DNA of 64,000 nucleotides from Candidatus Babeliales bacterium (GCA_041660205.1 JBAZWT010000002.1:46901-110900); one strand, 5' to 3'; positions 1 to 8,651 are shown, counted from the stretch's first letter. The notes: generated by a model not told the origin, from the sequence alone. Translations and numbers: made by a program.

Positions 1-381
1 TTTACTCTCATACGGTTATATCAAACGACAACCTCACGCCATCCATATGTGTTTGCCACTCTTTGGAAAACATCAGTAACTAATGTTACATCAACAACAT
101 GCGAGAATAACACGGTAGAATTTATCATAGAAGGTCCATTCTTTTTTGGAGTGGCTGAAAAACTAGAACAAGCGTTCTCTGTCACCAACACTGATCCAAC
201 ATGTATTATTTTTAATTTTAAAAATGTTCCATTTATTGATATCACAGGACTGACAGTTTTTTATAAAACAGTACAAGATTATCATCAACGAGGCGTAAAA
301 GTTTATATCAAGCTTGCCAATGAACGCATTATTCAAAAATTTAAAAAAATGGGAATCGATACGTTTGTTCATTATTTCTAA
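1..381 (+). CDS. SulP-type anion permease, C-terminal STAS domain (5' truncated by window)
   Basis: The frame is open from the first base, so the gene starts outside the window; 126 residues are visible. They form a STAS domain: a strand leading into GPFFFGVAEKL (visible residues 45-55), which is the hallmark of the cytoplasmic tail of SulP inorganic-anion transporters, then the conserved core 'VPFIDITGL' and a terminal helix. SulP proteins are inner-membrane carriers for sulfate, bicarbonate or related anions, and the STAS tail is regulatory. A GTG at 49 could start a solo STAS protein, but the reading frame continues upstream and no ribosome binding site precedes it. The stop overlaps the convergent phosphatase gene by 4 bases. 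The substrate cannot be inferred. Confidence 0.75.
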   Translation, partial: FTLIRLYQTTTSRHPYVFATLWKTSVTNVTSTTCENNTVEFIIEGPFFFGVAEKLEQAFSVTNTDPTCIIFNFKNVPFIDITGLTVFYKTVQDYHQRGVKVYIKLANERIIQKFKKMGIDTFVHYF

Positions 382-1043
382 GCTAGAATTATAGGCCTTA
401 CGCGCTGCCTCTGCTCATAAGACAGATCAAATATTCTACCAGTGCCAACATCAAACAGATGATTGACGCTCCAATTTCCATCTCTATTTTTATAAAAATG
501 CATCAACGTGCAGTTGGCTACTACCCACTCGTCACTATCAATATTTAAAATACGGCACAAAGCGCTATATACCCCACCATGCGCTACAATAAGTACCGGA
601 GCTGGATACTGCAAAGCTTTACGGAGTCCCTTAGTAACTCGTTTTAAAAATTTTTTAAGATTTTTTGAAATCGGCATCTGTTTGCTTTTTACGCTTTGCA
701 ACTCACTGAAAAAATCACCTGTACCTTCTGCAAGCTCAGGAATTTTAACTTCAGGAATACCTAAGCCAGCATTAATAATATCTTTCGTCTGTTTTGCTCG
801 CTTCAACGGACTATAACATATCGTTTTAATCGGTAATTTTGCAATGTACGATTTCACCATTGTAGCTTGCTGCAAGCCAACCTGATTAAGCGGCACATCT
901 AAATTTTTCTTAACTAAGCCTATATTGTGATCTGTTTGACCATGCCTGACAAAATAAAACTCAGTTACGCCACACAGCGGCATAAAAGACAAGATAAACC
1001 CAATCAGCACAAAAGCTCTGCTCTTTTTAAAGTTTCTCATCAT
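378..1043 (-). CDS. Exported histidine phosphatase (phosphoglycerate mutase-like)
   Basis: 221 aa. Residues 1-25 are a signal peptide or membrane anchor, so the enzyme probably acts in the periplasm. The catalytic RHG motif is at 33-35 within FVRHGQTDHN, followed by SPLKRAKQT, and the second catalytic His is in IVAHGG near residue 155. This is the branch-1 histidine phosphatase pattern with a phospho-His intermediate; the substrate is unknown. Two ATGs stand in tandem behind an AAGGAAA ribosome site. It is tail-to-tail with the SulP gene and overlaps it by 4 bases. Confidence 0.85.
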   Translation of the reverse strand: MMRNFKKSRAFVLIGFILSFMPLCGVTEFYFVRHGQTDHNIGLVKKNLDVPLNQVGLQQATMVKSYIAKLPIKTICYSPLKRAKQTKDIINAGLGIPEVKIPELAEGTGDFFSELQSVKSKQMPISKNLKKFLKRVTKGLRKALQYPAPVLIVAHGGVYSALCRILNIDSDEWVVANCTLMHFYKNRDGNWSVNHLFDVGTGRIFDLSYEQRQRVRPIILA

Positions 1044-1066
1044 ATATTTCCTTATATTTTATTATT

Positions 1067-1483
1067 TCAAAACATGTGGCTTTCTATCTCACTAAGATGA
1101 TTTAATAGTCGGTCACAGAGTATGTGCACTATTGCAATATGAGCCCCTACGGGTAAATACTCTTGAATTTCAGAATACTCAGACTCTTCGCGCGCAAACA
1201 ATATCGCTGTACGTAAAGCTCGAACTGTAATTTGTCCAGAATCTGCATTCAAAACTTTAACAACTTCCTCAACGTTTCCAGCTTGAACAGCTCTATTCAG
1301 TCTAGCTTCAATCGTTAATGGCACATTAGTTAATAGCACATTGGTTAATGGCGCATTGGTTATATGGGCAGATAACTCAATAGCTTTAACACGTTCATCA
1401 GATTGTAGACTAGGCTGTAGATCACAGCATTGAAATAAATAAGTTGTCAAAAATAATATCCCCTTAAAGTTTCGTATCTTCAT
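1067..1483 (-). CDS. Exported hypothetical protein, paralogue of the 2995-3435 product
   Basis: 138 aa with an N-terminal signal peptide (KGILFLTTYLFQCCDL region). The second half matches the 146-aa product at 2995-3435: 'AVQAGNVEEV' against 'AVQAGNAEEV', then 'LRTAILFAREE' against 'LRTAMLFAHEE', and a common 'LP.G' segment. The AVQAGNxEEV stretch resembles the first helix pair of an ankyrin repeat, but only one such unit is visible. Residues 42-58 contain a short degenerate repeat (NAPLT/NVLLT/NVPLT). The ribosome site is AGGGGGAAAT directly before ATG. Function unknown. Confidence 0.7.
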   Translation of the reverse strand: MKIRNFKGILFLTTYLFQCCDLQPSLQSDERVKAIELSAHITNAPLTNVLLTNVPLTIEARLNRAVQAGNVEEVVKVLNADSGQITVRALRTAILFAREESEYSEIQEYLPVGAHIAIVHILCDRLLNHLSEIESHMF

Positions 1484-1527
1484 ATTTCCCCCTACTTTAG
1501 ATACTGCCCTCTTACTCTAACGGTAAC

Positions 1528-1557
1528 AAAAAATCCCCAGCTCTCGCTAGGGATTTT
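1528..1557 (-). terminator. Rho-independent terminator after the photolyase gene
   Basis: On the minus strand ATCCCTAGC and GCTGGGGAT pair around a GAGA loop with one G-U pair, and a run of six T follows. It lies 24 bases after the photolyase stop. It is nearly identical to the hairpin at 3493-3523. Confidence 0.8.
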
Positions 1558-1580
1558 AAATTTCATACTTAAAATGCTTC

Positions 1581-3005
1581 TTATTTTTTCAATCTCTTAA
1601 AGTTACTCAAAGCCCTGTCTCGAGACTCTTTTAGATCAACAATAGGCATCGGGTAATCAACGCCCATTTCAATTCCTGCTTTTTTCAATACTTGCTCAGG
1701 AGCAAGCCATGGAGCAGCAATATATTTATGTGGCAGTTTAGATAATTCTGGAATAAATTGTCGAATATAATCGCCAGCAGGGTCAAATTTTTTAGCTTGA
1801 GTGATTGGATTAAAAATACGAAAGAATGGAGCAGCATCATAGCCACAACCAGCGACCCATTGCCAGTTAAAACTGTTACTTGCTACATCAGCATCAACGA
1901 GTACATGCCAAAACCACTTTGCTCCTGTCCGCCAATCAATCATCAAATTTTTCACTAAAAATGACGCTACTACCATGCGCATACGATTATGCATATATCC
2001 CGTATTAAAAAGTTCTCTCATCGAAGCATCAACAATCGGATATCCTGTCATACCAGTTTGCCACGCAAGCAAATCTTTTTTGCTATAACGCCATGTAAAA
2101 TGATCAAACTTTTCTTGTAAGTTTTTATGATACACCGATGGATTATGATACAAAACATAGTAAGAAAATTCACGCCACACCAACTCTTTTAAAAAATGTG
2201 AGCAATTTTTTTTATCACTATACTCATGGCCATTTGTTTTAATTTCATACCAGAGTTGATGTACAGAAATCTCTCCAAAATGAATATGAGCAGAAAGGCG
2301 AGAAACATTTTGCAACGCAGGAAAATCACGACCTTTTTCGTAATTACTTAAACCATTTTTCATAAAATGTTTCAATCTTTTGCGAGCAGAAACTTCACCC
2401 GGTTTCCAATATTTTTCAAAACGGTTTTCAACAGAATTTTCATCAAGCAATTGCAATGATTCAATCGTATGCTTATCTACTTTTGTTGTAAAAAATTCTA
2501 TATTTCGTGGTTTTGGCAAAGGCGAGCGAGGCATTTGTCCTTTCAGACATTCACGATAAAATGGGGTAAAAACTCGATACGGTGTACCATCTTTTTTTAA
2601 AGTGGCTTCTGGACTAAACAACAATGATCCTTCAAATGTTTTCACTGCGATATCAAACTTTTGAAGTTCACGCTCAATGGCACGATCACGTTTGGTTTCT
2701 GCTGGTTCATATGATCGATTTACATAAACAGCTGTAACTTTATACTGCTTTGCCAAATCAAGTAAAATCTTTTCAGCATCACCTTTATAGCAACGAAGTG
2801 AGCCCTCTAACCCTTCTTGCAAAGATTGTAGTGAGTGATGCAACCACCACTTACTGCCATCTCCTATGGCATAATCTTTCGCAAAATCTTGATCAAAAAT
2901 GTATATCGGCAAAATTTTGGCTTGGCCTGCAGCTGCATGCAAAGCAGGATTATCCGATAACCTTAAATCACGCCTAAACCAAACAATTATTACTTCATTT
3001 TTCAT
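1581..3005 (-). CDS. phrB: Deoxyribodipyrimidine photolyase (class I, FAD-dependent)
   Basis: 474 aa, full length for the family. The N-terminal antenna domain opens with WFRRDLRLSDNPAL (residues 9-22), the signature of the photolyase/cryptochrome alpha/beta domain. The C-terminal FAD domain contains the conserved helices around LVWREFSYYVLYHNP, the block 'MRELFNTGYMHNRMRM', the DADVASNSFNWQWVAG signature and 'IFNPITQAKKFDP'. It repairs UV-induced cyclobutane dimers using light. The start overlaps the end of the upstream exported-protein gene by 11 bases, so the two are co-transcribed and probably translationally coupled. A terminator follows at 1528-1557. Confidence 0.95.
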   Translation of the reverse strand: MKNEVIIVWFRRDLRLSDNPALHAAAGQAKILPIYIFDQDFAKDYAIGDGSKWWLHHSLQSLQEGLEGSLRCYKGDAEKILLDLAKQYKVTAVYVNRSYEPAETKRDRAIERELQKFDIAVKTFEGSLLFSPEATLKKDGTPYRVFTPFYRECLKGQMPRSPLPKPRNIEFFTTKVDKHTIESLQLLDENSVENRFEKYWKPGEVSARKRLKHFMKNGLSNYEKGRDFPALQNVSRLSAHIHFGEISVHQLWYEIKTNGHEYSDKKNCSHFLKELVWREFSYYVLYHNPSVYHKNLQEKFDHFTWRYSKKDLLAWQTGMTGYPIVDASMRELFNTGYMHNRMRMVVASFLVKNLMIDWRTGAKWFWHVLVDADVASNSFNWQWVAGCGYDAAPFFRIFNPITQAKKFDPAGDYIRQFIPELSKLPHKYIAAPWLAPEQVLKKAGIEMGVDYPMPIVDLKESRDRALSNFKRLKK

Positions 3006-3435
3006 TATTTTCTACTTCTTTGACGAACTGTTTTAATCGATTCTGAATCATAGCAGCTACTACAAGCCGAGGACCTATCGGTAGAAAATCATGACTGCCA
3101 GGATACATACATTCTTCATGAGCAAACAGCATTGCTGTGCGTAAAACTTGTACTGAAAACTCTGGCGAAACATCAAGAATATTTCTAACCTCCTCAGCGT
3201 TTCCAGCTTGAACAGCCACATTTAATATAACGTCGGCCTTTTCTGGAAAAATCGGAAAACCATCATTCAATTTTTCACTGACTTCTTGCTCAGACAGTTG
3301 ATACATTTTAGCATATAATGAAACATTTTTGGGATAACACTTCCCTAACGACTCATATTTTGGCAATTCATCGCTCTGGCAAGCGTAACTTTGAAAAGAA
3401 CAAATAATGAAAAAAAATAATAGAATAATACGCAT
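2995..3435 (-). CDS. Exported hypothetical protein, paralogue of the 1067-1483 product
   Basis: 146 aa. A signal peptide (residues 1-18) ends near 'SYAC'. The C-terminal 80 residues are homologous to the 138-aa protein at 1067-1483, with shared AVQAGNxEEV and LRTAxLFAxEE blocks. It has a similar leader: CTAGAGTAGGGGAATG before the start. It ends inside the photolyase start (11-base overlap). The duplicated unit seems to include the upstream terminator. Function unknown. Confidence 0.7.
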   Translation of the reverse strand: MRIILLFFFIICSFQSYACQSDELPKYESLGKCYPKNVSLYAKMYQLSEQEVSEKLNDGFPIFPEKADVILNVAVQAGNAEEVRNILDVSPEFSVQVLRTAMLFAHEECMYPGSHDFLPIGPRLVVAAMIQNRLKQFVKEVENNEK

Positions 3436-3492
3436 CTTTACATTCCCCTACTCTAGATATGATATATATGTCCCTTTAGGTATGAGGCTAAC

Positions 3493-3523
3493 AAAAAATC
3501 CCTAGCATTCGCTAGGGATTTTA
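3493..3523 (-). terminator. Rho-independent terminator after the Glu-rich exported protein gene
   Basis: On the minus strand AAAATCCCTAGC pairs perfectly with GCTAGGGATTTT around a GAAT loop and runs into TTTTTT. It serves the gene that ends at 3551. Confidence 0.85.
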
Positions 3524-3550
3524 AGTTTTATACTTAAAAAGTTTTAATAA

Positions 3551-4435
3551 TTACAGCTCATTTTCTTCAGATTCATTTTCTTTAGATTCATCTTCTTTAG
3601 ACATATCTTCATGAGATTCATCTTTTTCTTTAGATTCATTTTCTTGAGACTGGTCTTCAGTATTTTTACTTTCAACGTTTTCGACATCTTTGTTTTCGAC
3701 ATCCTTGTCTGAGGCGTCACTTTCTTCAGACTGCATATCCGAGACATTTGGTTGCATCATTTCTGGCTGTATCTCTGACTCTTCAGCCTCTGGTTCTTTA
3801 GCCTCTGACTCTTCAATCAAAGGTTCTTGAACTAAAGGCTCTTCAGCCGATAGCTGTTCAGCCAATGGCTGTTCAGCTTCTACCAATAATTTTTCTTCCG
3901 ATGACTTTTCAGCCGATGGCTCTTCAGCTATAACTTCTTCAAAAGGATTTGGTAATGCAATCACCTGTCCTTGAACAATTTTATCGTACAAAATATTTGC
4001 AACAGGTTTCATATTTTTTTGCATCTCTTGACGACTTTGCACTACAGACAGTGGCTCCGATCCACCAAGAATTACCACACCATCTTGTTGTATTCGATTT
4101 TTTTCTACTGAGTTCAAATAAGTATGCACATCTGATTGAGGTATCACCGAAATAGCAATATTTTGCGAGACAGGAAGCAATGTCACCTCTATCTTATTTT
4201 GCTCTGAACTAAGTTCAAGACGCTGAGATAATGGTATTTGACCGTTATAATCAACAAATACGTACAAAGGTATTTTAGAAACTGGAACTTCTATCGTTAC
4301 CGTCTTGCTTTCGCCGGTTGATGGCATTACGGTGCCATTAAGCCTTTTATATTGATAATTGCTGGCATTGACCGATAATGACGATGCCATCAGGCCAAAA
4401 GCCAATAAAACTTGTTTTTTAAAAAATGAACTCAT
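3551..4435 (-). CDS. Exported protein with acidic Glu/Ser-rich repetitive tail
   Basis: 294 aa from the ATG at 4435, preferred because AAAGGAGG lies 4-5 bases upstream and a clean signal peptide (FFKKQVLLAFGLMASSLSVNA) follows; the frame is open further upstream. Residues about 25-165 look like a beta-rich globular domain with little similarity to anything I recognise. From about 180 the chain is low-complexity: repeats of EEPSAE, AEQPLAE, EEPLVQEP, then KDVENKDVEN and a run of short K/E/S/D/N units. Such tails are usually disordered surface or periplasmic spacers. Gene is monocistronic and closed by the terminator at 3493-3523. Function unknown. Confidence 0.7.
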   Translation of the reverse strand: MSSFFKKQVLLAFGLMASSLSVNASNYQYKRLNGTVMPSTGESKTVTIEVPVSKIPLYVFVDYNGQIPLSQRLELSSEQNKIEVTLLPVSQNIAISVIPQSDVHTYLNSVEKNRIQQDGVVILGGSEPLSVVQSRQEMQKNMKPVANILYDKIVQGQVIALPNPFEEVIAEEPSAEKSSEEKLLVEAEQPLAEQLSAEEPLVQEPLIEESEAKEPEAEESEIQPEMMQPNVSDMQSEESDASDKDVENKDVENVESKNTEDQSQENESKEKDESHEDMSKEDESKENESEENEL

Positions 4436-4702
4436 AAAACCTCCTTTTGAGTCGTATAATTTACTTCTTTCAGGGTAACAAAGCAGAATATGAAATATCA
4501 AGAGTTTTTCTTAATCTAATTCACTTTTTTCATAATTTGGTCCACAGGATTCCGAGACCGCATCATAGACTTTTTATATCCAAGGCAAACGACCTACCCT
4601 AATCAAGAATTTGGCCTTTTTAAAGCAATCTCTAGAAAAAGACATGTCCCATAAAGTATTCTGCTCGTACATGTTACATTTTTCAAACTGTAAGGAGTTA
4701 CT

Positions 4703-4888
4703 ATGTTACTAAGCTGGGTTGTAATTTTTCTCGTTATCGCTCTTGTTGCTGGATTTTTTGGATTTGGTGGCGTGGCTAGCGAAAGCGCTTGGATCGCAAA
4801 AGTTTTATTCTTCATATTCTTAGTTCTGTTCATCATTGCATGGATGCAAGATATGGGATATATGGGCACAGACTTGAGGCTCTTTTAA
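4703..4888 (+). CDS. DUF1328 / UPF0391 (YtjA-like) small membrane protein
   Basis: 61 aa with two transmembrane helices joined by the family signature GFFGFGGVAS at residues 17-26, then AKVLFFIFLVLFII. This pattern defines the UPF0391 membrane proteins, widespread and of unknown function. TAAGGAG lies 5 bases before ATG. The hydrophilic tail 'QDMGYMGTDLRLF' is longer than is typical. A related relic of this tail occurs at 6639-6681. Strong bidirectional terminator follows. Confidence 0.85.
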   Translation: MLLSWVVIFLVIALVAGFFGFGGVASESAWIAKVLFFIFLVLFIIAWMQDMGYMGTDLRLF

Positions 4889-4910
4889 AACATCTACGTT
4901 TTAAAAATCT

Positions 4911-4940
4911 AAAAAAGCCACTTTTTCAAGTGGCTTTTTT
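4911..4940 (+). terminator. Bidirectional terminator between convergent genes
   Basis: AAAAAAGCCACTT pairs with AAGTGGCTTTTTT across a four-base loop. The T run on both strands lets it end the DUF1328 gene (+) and the collagen-like gene (-). Confidence 0.85.
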
Positions 4941-5013
4941 GTTGTGAAAAAAGAACAGGACCCTTTTTCAAGAGCCCTATTATAATAAAAATCAAACTGT
5001 TTTTAAAAAATAA

Positions 5014-5811
5014 TTATGCAACTTTCAAAATAGTGAGTCGAACCATGTAGTAACCAGTAGCAGTTCCTGCAGTGACCACTGCAAAGGTACCAACAAGCGG
5101 ACTAATGATGGCGGCTACTGTCGTTGACGGTGGAACAGTAACAATTGATCGTCCATGAATCCATGTAGTTGCAGTTGTAGATCCTGCTACAGAGTTATCA
5201 TCTATAACGACAGTTGCCTCAGTTGCTCCTGTATAAATGGCGACAGATCCGGCTGATCCCAAACTCATTTCATAATCGAATATATAAGTACCAGCTGTGA
5301 GAGTAAAGTAAGTGCCTCCATCTCCGCGGAGTGTAGATGTAACGGCTCCTGAGGTAGTGTTGGAAACTTGTGTACCGATTAGGAAGGCATCTCCCGGTGC
5401 TCTAGAAACATTTACGCCTTGAGCAAATTGGGTAAATTCTGCAACTCCTCCAGAACCCACACCTCCAGTAGCTCCTGTAGCTCCTGTAGCTCCCAAAGTA
5501 TTACCGTTTGAATCCGTAATCGTACCACCAACCATTAAATTGCCACCGACGTTTAGGTTGCCACCGACAGTTTCATTGCCGCTGACATTTAATCTTCCAA
5601 ACGTTCCGCTTTTAGCAGATAAAGCTCCTTTTACAATAAGTGAACAAAATGTTCCACTTGAATAACAAACACTGTTGTTGTCACAGCAACCACGAGTTGC
5701 ATTTTCGTCATCTTGAGAAGATCGATTTTCTTGATCCTGAGCGATTGCTCCAAGGCTGAAACTGAGCAGTAACGTCAGTAACGTATTTTTAAACTTTAAG
5801 TTTTGCATCAT
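5014..5811 (-). CDS. Exported collagen-like/BclA-like surface protein, copy 1
   Basis: 265 aa. Signal peptide (residues 1-24, ending GAIAQ), a Cys-containing segment with CC and two more Cys, a glycine-rich strand repeat (VGGNLNVGGNLMVGG), a short collagen-type run GATGATGATGG near residue 110, then about 130 residues of beta-sandwich resembling the C1q/TNF-like C-terminal domain of Bacillus BclA ('FTLTAGTYIFDYEMS', 'GYYMVRLTILKV'). Paralogue of the 6761-7582 product. Two tandem ATGs; the second (5808) is better spaced from AAGGAG. Probably a trimeric surface or periplasmic protein; role unknown. Confidence 0.75.
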   Translation of the reverse strand: MMQNLKFKNTLLTLLLSFSLGAIAQDQENRSSQDDENATRGCCDNNSVCYSSGTFCSLIVKGALSAKSGTFGRLNVSGNETVGGNLNVGGNLMVGGTITDSNGNTLGATGATGATGGVGSGGVAEFTQFAQGVNVSRAPGDAFLIGTQVSNTTSGAVTSTLRGDGGTYFTLTAGTYIFDYEMSLGSAGSVAIYTGATEATVVIDDNSVAGSTTATTWIHGRSIVTVPPSTTVAAIISPLVGTFAVVTAGTATGYYMVRLTILKVA

Positions 5812-5970
5812 GAACTCCTTTTTGGAAAAAATAAAAACTTTACTTCTATATAAAAATTTTAACTAATGATTGTCAATGTCTTAAAAAAGTACTTTTAAAA
5901 CAAGTCCACTCCTTAAAAAAGAAGAGGGTTCATTTTAAAATGTCGGCACAGCTAACATTACTTCACTTAT

Positions 5971-6519
5971 TTAATATCTATCATGTTGTTTGCGATCTTC
6001 TTCTCTTCGATTACGATCTTCTCTGTGCTTACGATCAGCTTCTCTTCGTTTACGATTTTCTTCACGTTGTTTTCTACGATCTTCGTCTCTTTCTTTTCGA
6101 TCTTTTTCTTTATCGGCAGTAACTTTTTCTGAAGCTTTTCTTGATGCATGGTGTCTTTTTGAAGAAGCATCAAAACTCTGGTCTCTTTCTTTTCGATAAG
6201 CTTTTTCACTAGCTTGGCTTACTTTGTCAGAAGCTTGACGTTGATCATCTACTATTTCTCTATCACTTCGATATTCTTCTCTATCATCAGCAAGTTTGTC
6301 TGAAGCTTTATATCGAGCCTTTTGTTTTTTTACAGAAGCATCAGATCTCTGGTCATCTTCTTTTCGTTGAGCTTTGTTTCTAGCTTTACTTAATTTTTCA
6401 GAAGCTTTTGCATCAGCTTCTTTTTGTTCATATGTTGCCCAAGGCCATGACCATGCGCAGGCTGTGCTTGGCAACATAACTGTGAGGGCTACAAGAAACA
6501 ATATTTGTTTTTTTTGCAT
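5971..6519 (-). CDS. Exported, extremely charged K/R/D/E repeat protein
   Basis: 182 aa. A signal peptide (MQKKQILFLVALTVMLPSTA) is followed by 'WSWPWATYEQKE' and then about 150 residues that are almost all K, R, D, E, A, S and Q. About three imperfect repeats share the pattern KASEKLSKAR...RKEDDQRSDAS, and the tail is a run of K/R/E/D blocks. Predicted as a long single helix or coiled coil, or as disordered. It sits between the two collagen-like paralogues on the same strand. AAAAAGGAGAG is a clear ribosome site. Function unknown; nucleic-acid or surface polyanion binding is only a guess. Confidence 0.65.
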   Translation of the reverse strand: MQKKQILFLVALTVMLPSTACAWSWPWATYEQKEADAKASEKLSKARNKAQRKEDDQRSDASVKKQKARYKASDKLADDREEYRSDREIVDDQRQASDKVSQASEKAYRKERDQSFDASSKRHHASRKASEKVTADKEKDRKERDEDRRKQREENRKRREADRKHREDRNRREEDRKQHDRY

Positions 6520-6638
6520 TGTGTTCTCTCCTTTTTAGAGTTGAACAGATTATAAATTTTACTCATTAAGAGAGATAACATAATTTTTTTTGTAATTATA
6601 TAATTTCATCTTTTAAACGTAGTTTTTGATATATGAAA

Positions 6639-6681
6639 GCAAGATGTGGAATATATAGGCTCTGACTTAAGGCTATTTTAA
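6639..6681 (+). pseudogene. 3' remnant of a second DUF1328 gene
   Basis: The last 14 codons align in frame with the end of the intact gene at 4703-4888 (QDVEYIGSDLRLF against QDMGYMGTDLRLF). The similarity continues through the stop and about 15 bases beyond (TTTTAAAACATCTA). A TGA lies two codons upstream and no hydrophobic helices precede it, so only the tail survives. Like the intact copy, it is followed by a terminator and a convergent collagen-like gene. Confidence 0.75.
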
Positions 6682-6705
6682 AACATCTATGCTTAAACGA
6701 ACCTG

Positions 6706-6734
6706 AAAAAAGCCACCTAAAAAAGTGGCTTTTT
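6706..6734 (+). terminator. Bidirectional terminator, duplicate of the one at 4911
   Basis: AAAAAGCCAC and GTGGCTTTTT pair around an eight-base loop. The sequence is related to the hairpin at 4911-4940, including the AGCCAC stem. It closes the minus-strand gene at 6761. Confidence 0.8.
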
Positions 6735-6760
6735 GTTATAAATTTTTAAAACCTAATATC

Positions 6761-7582
6761 TCAATTTAATTGGAAAATTTCTACCGAAGCACCAGCTTGC
6801 CCTGCTTGAACAGGTACTTCTACGGCATTAACGGCATTTCCTGAAAGAGAAGACACATTGAGATTAAGAATCTGATTTGCAGCTGTTGTTTGTATTAATG
6901 CCCATCCACTAACTTCCGCTCGTGTTCCATCCTGAGCAGGGGTTGCAGGACCTGCAGAAAAGAACGCTGTAGAAATTGTATTTGGTATAAGAGTTGATGT
7001 CGTAGCATTAAATAATTGAGCTGTTGCTGTCATTGCAAGTCCAGTAACAGGAGCGTTAATAACATCGAAAAGAACTGAGTAATTAACCAAATAAACGCCT
7101 GCATTTGCTACCGTTATAGATGTGCCAGCAACGGTAATGCCACTGTTTAAGGTGTTGCTTGGTGTGTTAAATACTACTGGTACTGCCGCAGCATTCGTAA
7201 CAATTGCTTGGCCTAAAGCATTATATGCGTAACCGTATGAACGGATGCCACTGACAAGCGGTACACCAGCTGCTGTTTGAAAACAAGGTGCTGTTACACA
7301 TCCACTAACCGTTAAGTTTCCACCGACAGTTTCACTGCCAGTCACATTTAATGTTGTAGTAGATATTTTACTTGCAGTCAAAGTACCTTTAACCGAAAGT
7401 GAGCTAAAAGCTCCACTAGACAGACAGCAATTATGTCCCTTGATATTTAAGTCATCGCCAGAAAACTGGTCTCCTGCTGATTGGTCGGTTTCGTCACTGC
7501 CTTGATCTTGGGCGTTTGCTCCAAGACTAAAACCAAGCAACATTATCAATAACGTATTTTTTAACTTTGAATGTTGCATCAT
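6761..7582 (-). CDS. Exported BclA-like surface protein, copy 2
   Basis: 273 aa. The signal peptide is nearly the same as copy 1 (KNTLLIMLLGFSLGANAQDQ against KNTLLTLLLSFSLGAIAQDQ). It shares the CC-plus-'SSGAF' segment and the 'VTGSETVGGNLTVSG' glycine repeat, but lacks the GAT triplets. The C-terminal part (about 125-273) is again a C1q/BclA-type beta-sandwich ('VANAGVYLVNYSVLF'), considerably diverged. Two tandem ATGs follow GGAATTC. The C-terminal domains differ much more than the N-termini, as expected for surface proteins evolving under selection. Confidence 0.75.
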   Translation of the reverse strand: MMQHSKLKNTLLIMLLGFSLGANAQDQGSDETDQSAGDQFSGDDLNIKGHNCCLSSGAFSSLSVKGTLTASKISTTTLNVTGSETVGGNLTVSGCVTAPCFQTAAGVPLVSGIRSYGYAYNALGQAIVTNAAAVPVVFNTPSNTLNSGITVAGTSITVANAGVYLVNYSVLFDVINAPVTGLAMTATAQLFNATTSTLIPNTISTAFFSAGPATPAQDGTRAEVSGWALIQTTAANQILNLNVSSLSGNAVNAVEVPVQAGQAGASVEIFQLN

Positions 7583-7728
7583 GAATTCCTTTTTTGGAAA
7601 ATAAAAAAATAATCATCGTCTGATATAAAAACTTTCCCCAAAGATTGTCAACACTTTATGAGCAACATTAATGTTTCCATATTAATTACGACTTACCCTG
7701 CATGCTCTACCTTACTACGTAGTTCGCT

Positions 7729-8496
7729 TCACTCATTTACTTCGTAACGAGCTACCTGCCATTTAATAAAAATATCGACCATGAAATTGAGCCTTGCGAG
7801 CTTTTCCTGAATCACACAAGCATCAACGATGTAAAAACATCCTGAACAATGCAACGTTTTTATCGCAGAACTCCACCAAAGATAATTTTTCAAAAGGTTA
7901 ATTTCTTCCTTAATTTCTTGTAAAAATAAGCCGTGAGCACTTTGATTAGATTCTTTGAGCGATTGCTCTTTAAGCGACTGCTCGGTAAGCGATAATGAAA
8001 AATATTTTTTTGCAATATCGATGTGGAGTTGCTTGATCGTATCTTCGTATGGGCTGGCCACCAAATGAGACAACGCAACAACCTCTTTCCAGTTACACCA
8101 TACATCAGGAGACTCAATCAGCTGATGCACCAAGTGCAATTTATAAGCAGCAAGGGCGTAGCTTGACAGCAAACCCATCGCAATTAATTTAAATTTGCTG
8201 ATGGAAATGGAAGGTTGAAACGATTGCGTCTTTGAAAGCAAAGCGTTCAAGCTTGAAACAAGACCAAAATCATGTTTATGCTGCACGATATACTGCTTAG
8301 ATGTGTTTGATGCAGCAGAAAAAGAATCGGTATTTGTTGTTGATCCTGCATTCGACTGATTATCAATTTGTATTTCAATAACCCTTCTCTGGCGCTGTTG
8401 GTCAATTTGTTTTGCAGCTGAATGTATGGTCAATGTTGTTAACAATGAAAAAAGTAACAGAATTTGTGACTTATTTGTCCGTGATTTATTTGTCAT
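7729..8496 (-). CDS. Exported hypothetical protein
   Basis: 255 aa. N-terminus with a short repeat (TNKSRTNKS) and then a signal peptide (QILLLFSLLTTLTIHSAA). Residues 100-118 may form a second hydrophobic helix (LIAMGLLSSYALAAYKL). The rest is helical, with a small repeat SLTEQSLKEQSLKES near residue 175. The ribosome site is TAGGGGGGAAT next to ATG, like that of the 138-aa gene at 1067. I do not recognise the family. Confidence 0.6.
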   Translation of the reverse strand: MTNKSRTNKSQILLLFSLLTTLTIHSAAKQIDQQRQRRVIEIQIDNQSNAGSTTNTDSFSAASNTSKQYIVQHKHDFGLVSSLNALLSKTQSFQPSISISKFKLIAMGLLSSYALAAYKLHLVHQLIESPDVWCNWKEVVALSHLVASPYEDTIKQLHIDIAKKYFSLSLTEQSLKEQSLKESNQSAHGLFLQEIKEEINLLKNYLWWSSAIKTLHCSGCFYIVDACVIQEKLARLNFMVDIFIKWQVARYEVNE

Positions 8497-8651
8497 ATTC
8501 CCCCCTAAGGATTAACAATTCTTCACTAAATAGTTAATGTATCGTATCACATTGCCTACTTTATATGTAAGTAATGCCTACAACATAGGGCTACTGACCC
8601 CTTGCCTGACTATAAATTACAAATCTGTTTCATACTCATTTTACAGCTTAA

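Noticed and set aside
3544..3747. Lys/Met-rich minus-strand frame with KKMNLK repeats
   Set aside because: It is an alternate-frame reading of the Glu-rich repeats of the 294-aa exported protein.
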